Assembly (NCBI RefSeq): GCF_001659685.2
Contig: NZ_LXYE02000004.1
Location: forward strand, 1 to 64,000
DNA: 64,000 nt
Reading direction: 5' to 3'
Source of the DNA: Labilibacter marinus
GTDB lineage: Bacteria; Bacteroidota; Bacteroidia; Bacteroidales; Marinilabiliaceae
Part shown: in pieces, positions 57,516 to 64,000 of the stretch
How positions within the stretch are numbered: position 1 is the first letter of the stretch
Layout of the letters: each line of letters begins with the position of its first letter
Notes under the pieces: generated by a model
Database searches by the model: none
Told to the model about the DNA's origin: nothing
What the model saw: only the letters and a program-made list of their open reading frames with translations
Position numbers and translations under genes: made by a program

Positions 57516-60473
57516 ATGTATAAATCTGTATTAAGGGTATATCATAAGCTTATCTTATGCACAGTTATTGGACTAATGATGTCCTTAACTGCTGTAGCCC
57601 AACAATCAACAATTAAAGGAAAAGTGCTAGATAATTCTGGAGAGCCCATTCCTGGTGTATCCGTGGTATTAAAAGGTACTACCATAGGAACCATTACAGG
57701 ATTTGATGGGAATTATGTACTTACTGGTGAAATACCAACAGAAGGTATTTTGGTATATAGCTTCATAGGTATGCTAACACAAGAGCAAAGTATTTTAGGT
57801 CGAAACGTTATTGATGCGATTTTGGAAGAAGAAGTTTTAGGCTTGGATGAAGTTATTGTGGTAGGATATGGTACGCAAGAAAAGAAAGATATTACAGGGT
57901 CGGTAGCAGTAGTTGCTGCTGATGAGCTAGAATCGAGACCTAATACTCAGTTGGGTTCGTTACTACAAGGTAGAGCAGCTGGGGTTCGCGTTGTATCAGG
58001 TTCTGGAAAACCATCCGAAGGTATTAGTATTCGCGTTAGAGGAACCAACTCTATTACTGCTGGTAGTGAGCCACTTTACGTAGTAGATGGTATTCCTACA
58101 AGTGATACTCGTTCCTTAAACCCTGCTGATGTTGAAACAATGACAGTACTAAAGGATGCTTCTTCTGCTGCTATTTATGGAGCACAGGGTGCTAATGGAG
58201 TTGTTTTAATAACTACCAAAAGAGGAAAGAGCGGTAAAACACAAGTTAGTTTAGATGCCTATGTTGGTTTTTCAGAGGTATGGAATACTTTAGAGGTGTT
58301 AAACGGTGAGCAATACCGCGATTTAATGACAGAAATGGGACAGTCAACCGACTGGGATCGATATAATAAAAATACCGATTGGCAAAATGAAGTCTTCCAA
58401 AGAGGTGTATCTCAAAACTATCAATTATCCGTTTCTGGTGGAAGCGAAAAAACTAACTACTATATTTCAGGAGGTTGGGTAAAGCAAGAAGGAGCTATTC
58501 GAAGTTCAAAGATGGACAGAGCCAACTTCAAAATAAATCTTGATCAAGAGGTAAATGACTGGTTGAGTTTAGGAACTAGAATCGCCTATACCAAATATTC
58601 TGATGTAGATGTAAATGATAATAATGCAGTAAACCAAGGTGGTGTTTTAACAGGCGTTATTAATACACCATCCGTTATTGGTATTTATAATGAGGATGGA
58701 ACATTTACTTCAAACCCTTTTCAAAACTGGGAAAATCCAATCGCTAGTACGGATGGTTCTGAAAGAGAATATAAGAGCGATCGTTTTTTAGGAAATATGT
58801 ATATTAATATTGATTTCTTAAAAGATTTTACTTTTAAAAGTAATTTTGGAGTTGACTTTAGTAACGGCGTTTACGATTACTTTTTAGATCCTTATTTAAC
58901 CAGTTTTGGTAGAGCCAAAAGTGGAATCGGAACCAATAATACGGATCGTTCTACGTATTGGATGATGGAGAATACTTTATCATACAATAAAAAGTTAGAT
59001 AACCATGCCATTGAAGCTTTAGTGGGTGGTGTAGCTCAAAAGTTTTTATGGGAAAACAATTATATCTCTACAGAAAATTTTTCAAGTAATGGTGTTAAAA
59101 CAACCAATGCAGGTTCAATCATCACTTCCGCAGGTAATAACAAATCGGAGAAAACAAATACGTCTTTTATCAGTCGTTTAAATTATGCTTTTGCAGATAA
59201 GTATTTGCTAACAGCTAACTTTAGAGCAGATGCTTCAAGTGCTTTTGGTCCTGAAAACCGTTGGGGATATTTTCCATCATTCTCAGCAGGATGGCGTCTT
59301 TCTCAAGAATCATGGATGGAAGGCTTAGGTTTTTTAAATGACTTAAAATTACGTTTAGGTTGGGGTATTGTAGGTAACGATCAAATTCGTAATTATGCAT
59401 ATTTCGGATTATCGGGTTCTGGAGCTAATTACCCTATTGGAGGGCAAGCTATGCCAGGAACTTATCCTTCTGCTATTGATAACAACACTTTAAAATGGGA
59501 GGAATCGGAGCAAACTAATTTAGGTTTAGATTTTAGTATGCTTAATGGGCGTGTGCAATTAACCGCCGATGCATATTTAAGACAAACAAAGGACTTATTA
59601 TTAGACGCACCGCTTCCGCATAGTACAGGGTACGATAATGCATTACAGAACATTGGAAACTTAGAAAATAAAGGAATTGAGTTTAGCCTGAATACAGTTA
59701 ATATAGATAAAGCTATTAAGTGGAGTTCTACATTTAATATTTCGTTTAATCGAAATGAAGTGACAAATCTTGTGGTAGAAAGTTTGCCAATGGGTAATGT
59801 TGCAGGTAGAGGCGAAGCGATATTGTTAGAAGAAGGTCAACCCTTAGGTACCTTATATGGATATGTTTGGGGTGGAGTAGATCCTGAAACAGGAAACGGT
59901 TATTATATTGATAGAAATGGAGAAAGTACTTTTGCACCAACACCAGAAGACAGAACCGTTATTGGAGATGCTAACCCCGACTTCTTTTATGGATTAAATA
60001 ATACAGTTGCTTATAAAGATCTTGAATTAACCGTTTTCTTAGAGGGAAGCTATGGTAATGATATGCTGAATGCAACAAGAATTGATTCAGAAGGAATGAG
60101 CGATCCTAAAAACCAATTATTAACGACAAATAACAGGTGGCGCCAACCGGGTGATATTACCGATATTCCTAAAGCTAGTTGGGCAAGTACAGACAACTCA
60201 AGAATATCAACTCGTTTTATTGAGGATGCATCTTACTTAAGAGTAAAAACAATCACTTTAAGTTATAATTTACCGCAAAAATTACTGGAAAAAATTAAGC
60301 TGAATAGGGTAAAAGTTTATGCAACAGGCGAAAACTTGTTTACTCTAACTGACTACACTGGTTTTGACCCGGAGGTTAATGCCTTTGGCGGATCAAATAC
60401 AATGAAAGGGATTGATTATGGAACCTATCCTCAAACTCGTAATGTGATTTTTGGTTTAAATGTTACTTTTTAA
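57516..60473 (+). CDS. SusC/RagA family TonB-linked outer membrane transporter
   Basis: A 985-residue transporter. It has a signal peptide (to about residue 28, AVAQQ), a CarboxypepD_reg-like domain (SGEPIPGVSVVLKGT, FDGNYVL; about 30-105), a plug starting near LDEVIVVGYGTQEKKDITGSV, and a 22-strand barrel ending in GLNVTF. SusC proteins take up oligosaccharides across the outer membrane with TonB energy and pair with a SusD lipoprotein, which here starts 3 bases after the stop. The substrate cannot be read from the sequence. Confidence 0.96.
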   Translation: MYKSVLRVYHKLILCTVIGLMMSLTAVAQQSTIKGKVLDNSGEPIPGVSVVLKGTTIGTITGFDGNYVLTGEIPTEGILVYSFIGMLTQEQSILGRNVIDAILEEEVLGLDEVIVVGYGTQEKKDITGSVAVVAADELESRPNTQLGSLLQGRAAGVRVVSGSGKPSEGISIRVRGTNSITAGSEPLYVVDGIPTSDTRSLNPADVETMTVLKDASSAAIYGAQGANGVVLITTKRGKSGKTQVSLDAYVGFSEVWNTLEVLNGEQYRDLMTEMGQSTDWDRYNKNTDWQNEVFQRGVSQNYQLSVSGGSEKTNYYISGGWVKQEGAIRSSKMDRANFKINLDQEVNDWLSLGTRIAYTKYSDVDVNDNNAVNQGGVLTGVINTPSVIGIYNEDGTFTSNPFQNWENPIASTDGSEREYKSDRFLGNMYINIDFLKDFTFKSNFGVDFSNGVYDYFLDPYLTSFGRAKSGIGTNNTDRSTYWMMENTLSYNKKLDNHAIEALVGGVAQKFLWENNYISTENFSSNGVKTTNAGSIITSAGNNKSEKTNTSFISRLNYAFADKYLLTANFRADASSAFGPENRWGYFPSFSAGWRLSQESWMEGLGFLNDLKLRLGWGIVGNDQIRNYAYFGLSGSGANYPIGGQAMPGTYPSAIDNNTLKWEESEQTNLGLDFSMLNGRVQLTADAYLRQTKDLLLDAPLPHSTGYDNALQNIGNLENKGIEFSLNTVNIDKAIKWSSTFNISFNRNEVTNLVVESLPMGNVAGRGEAILLEEGQPLGTLYGYVWGGVDPETGNGYYIDRNGESTFAPTPEDRTVIGDANPDFFYGLNNTVAYKDLELTVFLEGSYGNDMLNATRIDSEGMSDPKNQLLTTNNRWRQPGDITDIPKASWASTDNSRISTRFIEDASYLRVKTITLSYNLPQKLLEKIKLNRVKVYATGENLFTLTDYTGFDPEVNAFGGSNTMKGIDYGTYPQTRNVIFGLNVTF

Positions 60474-60476
60474 AGA

Positions 60477-61964
60477 ATGATAAAGATGAAAATAAAAGCA
60501 TATATAATAGCTGGTTTGGTGGCGGTTTCGGCATGGTCATGTGATGATTTTCTTGACTTAAAACCCATATCTGAAGAAACCACAGCAACAGCATATGAGT
60601 CGTACAGCCAAATAGAGGCTGCTTTAACAGGAACTTACGAATCCTTTCAATCGGATGCGTATGTATGGAATAATATCCTTTTTCAGGATGTAAGATCTGA
60701 TAATCATTATGCTGGAGGAGATAATCCAGAGATGTTTGAAATGGATTTATTAAAAATTTCAGCCACTAACTCCAAAGTATATCAAAGTTGGTCGAATTTA
60801 TACAATGCTATTTTAAAAGCTAATATAGTTTTAGATAAAGTAGATGGAATAAATGATCCCTTATTAACGGATGAACGAAGAAATCAAATAAAAGGGGAGG
60901 CTTATTTTTTAAGAGCTTACCACTATTACAATTTGGTTAATATGTTCGGCGGAGTGCCTTTAATTTTAGCACCTACATCATCTACAGATCCAGATGCAGT
61001 AAATATTCCACGCTCAACAGCGGCAGAAGTATTCGAACAAATATTAAAAGATTTAGATATATCGGCTGGTTTATTACCAGATGTTTATGGCGACGATGCT
61101 AGCATTAATAAAGCTAGAGCAACAGCAGGTGCTGCCAATGCTTTAGCAGCTAAAGCTTGTGCACAAAAGCCTGTACCAGATTATTCAAAAGCACTTGAAT
61201 ATATTACTAAAGTGGAGGATAGTGAAGCGAATTATCAATTGATTGACTACGGTCATCTATTTGATGGAAATCATTACAATAATGCAGAGTCTATTCTTGA
61301 AATTCAATATATAGGTGGTGATGAAGGTAACTGGGCTCCACAAATGTTATTGCCACCTTCAATAAGTGGCGATACATGGAGGAAATTTGTAACACCATCC
61401 AATGATTTAGTGAATGCTTTTGATGCAGAGGGTGATGATATTAGAAAGAATGCCAGCGTTTTATTTGAAGAAATAAATGATTGGGTGGATGAATATTGGG
61501 GAAATGCTATGGGTAGTTCGGTGGCCTTTTCATATAAGTGGAAAAACGCTATGGGATGGTCAAGTACCGATCGTCAATATATAGTTAGATATGGAGATAT
61601 TGTTTTGTTGAAAGCAGAAGCATTAAACGAAACGGATCAATTAGGATTAGCTGCGGCAGAAGTAGATCTTATCCGAGGCCGTGTGAACTTAGATAAGTTA
61701 AGCGATGATAAAAAGAGCAGTAAAGAAGCTTTGCGTATAGCCATTTTAAACGAGCGTAGGTTAGAGTTGGCGCAAGAAGGTCAGCGTTGGGACGATTTGG
61801 TGCGTTATGGAGTTGCTGTTCAAACAATGAATGACTTGGTGGAGATTGATTTACGCGATAATCAGGCTGTTGATTATAACATGACAGAAGCAAAAATACT
61901 TTTACCTATCCCTCAGCAAGAGCTGGATAGAAACCCTGCTTTAGATCCGAATCCATCTAACTAA
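60477..61964 (+). CDS. SusD/RagB family nutrient-binding outer membrane lipoprotein
   Basis: A 495-residue lipoprotein (signal AYIIAGLVAVSAWSC, C22). The N-terminal SusD signature is DDFLDLKPISEETTATAY. TPR-like helices follow (KGEAYFLRAYHYYNLVNMFGG), then the RagB/SusD C-terminal part (ILNERRLELAQEGQRWDDLVRYG, LLPIPQQELDRNPALDPNP). It forms the lid of the SusC transporter and binds the glycan. The ATG at 60477 or an ATG at 60486 could start translation; both keep the lipobox. Confidence 0.96.
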   Translation: MIKMKIKAYIIAGLVAVSAWSCDDFLDLKPISEETTATAYESYSQIEAALTGTYESFQSDAYVWNNILFQDVRSDNHYAGGDNPEMFEMDLLKISATNSKVYQSWSNLYNAILKANIVLDKVDGINDPLLTDERRNQIKGEAYFLRAYHYYNLVNMFGGVPLILAPTSSTDPDAVNIPRSTAAEVFEQILKDLDISAGLLPDVYGDDASINKARATAGAANALAAKACAQKPVPDYSKALEYITKVEDSEANYQLIDYGHLFDGNHYNNAESILEIQYIGGDEGNWAPQMLLPPSISGDTWRKFVTPSNDLVNAFDAEGDDIRKNASVLFEEINDWVDEYWGNAMGSSVAFSYKWKNAMGWSSTDRQYIVRYGDIVLLKAEALNETDQLGLAAAEVDLIRGRVNLDKLSDDKKSSKEALRIAILNERRLELAQEGQRWDDLVRYGVAVQTMNDLVEIDLRDNQAVDYNMTEAKILLPIPQQELDRNPALDPNPSN

Positions 61965-61982
61965 AATCTAAAAATATTAAAG

Positions 61983-63728
61983 ATGTATAAGAATATAAAT
62001 ATACTGTTAGCCCTACTTGTCATGTTAATGGCATGGGGCTGTGAAGAAAAGAGCAATCTTCAACCAGAAGGACAATGGGAGTTATCTACACCAACACAAC
62101 TTGGTTTTAGTGGTGGTGATAATGTAGTGTTGGATGAGTCAAAGCCTAATGAGGAGTTATTGTTTTCGTGGCATCCTGCCGAATCATCGGCCAAGTACAA
62201 CGTATCTTACGAGTTACATATTGTAAAATCTAATGCTAGTCCTGAAGATTTACCTATAATGGTTGTAGAATCAACTAATGGTGGAAAAGATACGAAAGCT
62301 GTTGTACTAGCTAATAAATTGGATGAAGCTATGTCCATGGCTGATTTTCCTGCCAATGAGGTAGGAACGATAAAGTATGTAGTTAAAGCCATTTGTTTGA
62401 GTAAAGTTTCAAATACAACATCGGATGAGATTTCTGTAAAACGTTTTGAGACAGAAATAATCCCAGAACAACTGTTTGTTTCAGGAGAGGCTACTGAAAA
62501 TGGCGATGACCTAAGCAAAGCTATTCAACTTAAAAGGTTAAATGATGAAGATTTAAATCCTTCGAATAAATACGAGGTTTATACTAAGCTTTTAGCAGAT
62601 AAAACCTTTATGTTTTACAGTGGTCAAAGTTTGCCAGCACATAAATATGGCGGAGCAGAAGGTGAACTTGTTAAGTCTGGAGTAGCTTTAAGTGTAAGTG
62701 AAGAGGCTGTATATAAAATCAATATCGATTTAGATAATAACACTTACGCCCTGTTTAAAGTAGATTTTATTGGCGCTATTGGTGGTGTTTTTGAAACAGG
62801 TTGGGGAGGAGACCAATTGTTGGAATATCAAGGTTTAGGTGTATTTAAGGCGAGTATCAACTTTATAGATGAAGGCGGTTTTATTTTAAGATCAAATAAA
62901 GATTGGGTCAATATTATGAAGCGTGTGGTTGGAACTACAGACCAGCTTGTAGCGGAAAGCGATGCCGAATCTCAAGGTGTTTCATATGAAGATATACCTA
63001 CTGATGTTAAAGGGGTACATATATTAACTATCGATTTATCGGCCAATGGTTATACCTACAGTATCGAAGAAGATCCTGACGCTCCAGAAGGGTCTGATCC
63101 GATTGAAGCACCAGAAACCTTATTCTTATTAGGAGACGGTACGATAGTTGATCAATTGACTAAAGATGGAGATGTATTTACCACTACGCAGAATTTGGCT
63201 TTACAAACTGGCGTAACTTATCAGCTGAATACAGCATCCGATGGTACAGGGAAATCATATACTATTGATGTGAATCTGGGAGTTACTGATGCTCCCGATG
63301 GAGCCCGAGTTTCGGTAAGTGCTAATATGTTTGATGTTGCAGGTGATATCGCAGTGGAAAGAGAACAAGCATATCAGCTCGAAATTAATTTTACTGAGGC
63401 TATATTAAAATGGTCGTATTACAATTTATTTATGTTCCATTGGGATGAGCAAAATCAAGGTTGGGATGATAGAGAAGAATTCTTAATGACTTATGAACAT
63501 CCTTATAAATGGAACTTAACGGCGGATTTAACAGCCGATTTCGATCATAAGTTCTTCTCTCCTTGGGATAATGATTTTGGTTCAGATGATCCTTCAGCTT
63601 TAAGCGGAACAATGACCAATAAAGGCGGATCAAACTTTACAAACATCATCAATTCAGGTACTTATAAGGTGTCCGTAGAACTTACTTCAGATTACTCTAC
63701 AGGAACGTATGAGTTTGTAGTTCAATAA
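61983..63728 (+). CDS. SusE/SusF-like outer membrane glycan-binding lipoprotein
   Basis: A 581-residue lipoprotein (lipobox AWGC, C20). An Ig-like N-terminal domain (ELLFSWHPAESSAKYNVSYELHI) has the SusE/F N-terminal signature. It is followed by domains with starch-binding-like strands, FYSGQSLPAHKYGG, FETGWGGDQLLEYQGLGVFKAS and the C-terminal FMFHWDEQNQGWDDREEF. It lies 18 bases after susD and probably binds polysaccharide at the surface. Similarity to alpha-glucan Sus proteins makes starch-like substrates possible, but this is weak. Confidence 0.85.
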   Translation: MYKNINILLALLVMLMAWGCEEKSNLQPEGQWELSTPTQLGFSGGDNVVLDESKPNEELLFSWHPAESSAKYNVSYELHIVKSNASPEDLPIMVVESTNGGKDTKAVVLANKLDEAMSMADFPANEVGTIKYVVKAICLSKVSNTTSDEISVKRFETEIIPEQLFVSGEATENGDDLSKAIQLKRLNDEDLNPSNKYEVYTKLLADKTFMFYSGQSLPAHKYGGAEGELVKSGVALSVSEEAVYKINIDLDNNTYALFKVDFIGAIGGVFETGWGGDQLLEYQGLGVFKASINFIDEGGFILRSNKDWVNIMKRVVGTTDQLVAESDAESQGVSYEDIPTDVKGVHILTIDLSANGYTYSIEEDPDAPEGSDPIEAPETLFLLGDGTIVDQLTKDGDVFTTTQNLALQTGVTYQLNTASDGTGKSYTIDVNLGVTDAPDGARVSVSANMFDVAGDIAVEREQAYQLEINFTEAILKWSYYNLFMFHWDEQNQGWDDREEFLMTYEHPYKWNLTADLTADFDHKFFSPWDNDFGSDDPSALSGTMTNKGGSNFTNIINSGTYKVSVELTSDYSTGTYEFVVQ

Positions 63729-63742
63729 TAATTAATTAAAAA

Positions 63743-63784
63743 GCGAAACGAGGCAAGGGCTAAGAAAGTCTCGTTTCGCCTTTG
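63743..63784 (+). terminator. Hairpin between the SusE/F gene and the next lipoprotein gene
   Basis: GCGAAACGAG (63743) and CTCGTTTCGC (63770) form a 10-bp stem around 17 bases, followed by CTTTGATTTTT. The interrupted T-run suggests partial termination, which would lower expression of the next gene. Confidence 0.55.
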
Positions 63785-63802
63785 ATTTTTAAAACATTAA
63801 AA

Positions 63803-64000
63803 ATGCGAATAAAGATGTCATTACTAACATTAGTTGCAGTGTTAATAAGTATGTTGGGCGTGCAATGTTCTGATGATTCGGAAAATAATATGCCACCCCC
63901 TCCTGAAATTTCGGATCCATATGATGTACAATTTTATCTATCTACCTACGATGGGGTATCAAAATTTAAAAATATAGATAAACAATTCTCTCAGGTTAAG
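63803..64000 (+). CDS. Lipoprotein of the Sus-type operon, cut by the window end
   Basis: The open frame starts at ATG 63803 and runs to the last base. The first 66 residues show a lipoprotein signal (LTLVAVLISMLGVQC, C22), a short acidic and Pro-rich linker (NNMPPPPEISDP) and the start of a domain (YDVQFYLSTYDGVSKF). By position it would be a surface glycoside hydrolase or glycan-binding protein. The visible part is too short to decide. Confidence 0.75.
   Translation, partial: MRIKMSLLTLVAVLISMLGVQCSDDSENNMPPPPEISDPYDVQFYLSTYDGVSKFKNIDKQFSQVK

Overview
The window comes from a low-GC member of the Bacteroidota. Evidence seen: several promoters match the phylum consensus (-33 TTG, about 18-20 bp, -7 TAnnTTTG); there is a SusC/SusD/SusE-type polysaccharide operon; one small protein ends like a type IX secretion cargo; lipoboxes are frequent; Shine-Dalgarno sequences are rare; and there is a cobalamin riboswitch next to a BtuB-like receptor with BtuG-like surface propellers. 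Two sulfatases, a PL8 lyase and a lambda-carrageenase-like enzyme suggest a marine organism that degrades sulfated polysaccharides. A Marinilabiliales-type lineage is an inference.

Layout. 0-10.3 kb: a secreted VPS10/BNR propeller protein, a candidate 6S RNA with its own promoter and terminator, a DnaQ/GIY-YIG nuclease fusion, a thioesterase, release factor 3, a PHP histidinol-phosphatase overlapping a GNAT acetyltransferase, and an M23 peptidase. 10.4-28.3 kb: an accessory polysaccharide-degradation island with a PL8 lyase, a BNR protein, a GH2 enzyme, two S1 sulfatases and a propeller plus catalytic-domain protein resembling GH150. Several unusual repeats and palindromes lie between these genes, and three small minus-strand genes (one a cupin) lie within the island. 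28.3-44.4 kb: a gene relic, a serine beta-lactamase-like protein, dnaX read through a -1 frameshift site, monomeric isocitrate dehydrogenase, a class IV aminotransferase, a NigD-like lipoprotein, an IMPACT protein, a multi-PAS histidine kinase, an LpoB/COG3014-type lipoprotein pair, and ligA.

44.5-49.1 kb is a vitamin B12 uptake locus: a cobalamin riboswitch drives a TonB-dependent receptor and a BtuG-like lipoprotein, with a second propeller lipoprotein divergent from them. 49.2-54.2 kb holds a YtxH/holin-like envelope cluster, a RelA/SpoT enzyme whose hydrolase active site is degenerate, and a GH16-fold protein that has lost all three catalytic acids, lacks a signal peptide and carries helical repeats. 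Two tRNAs (Gly-GCC, Leu-GAG) follow. From 54.8 kb to the window end is a second polysaccharide locus: a DUF6377-type membrane regulator, a small T9SS-type protein, SusC, SusD, SusE/F and the start of another lipoprotein cut off by the window edge.

The signals most worth following are the dnaX frameshift, the inactivated GH16 protein, the three-tier hairpin beside a (CA)16 tract before the GH2 gene, and the palindrome/half-site array upstream of the PL8 gene. No CRISPR array, prophage or intact insertion sequence was seen.
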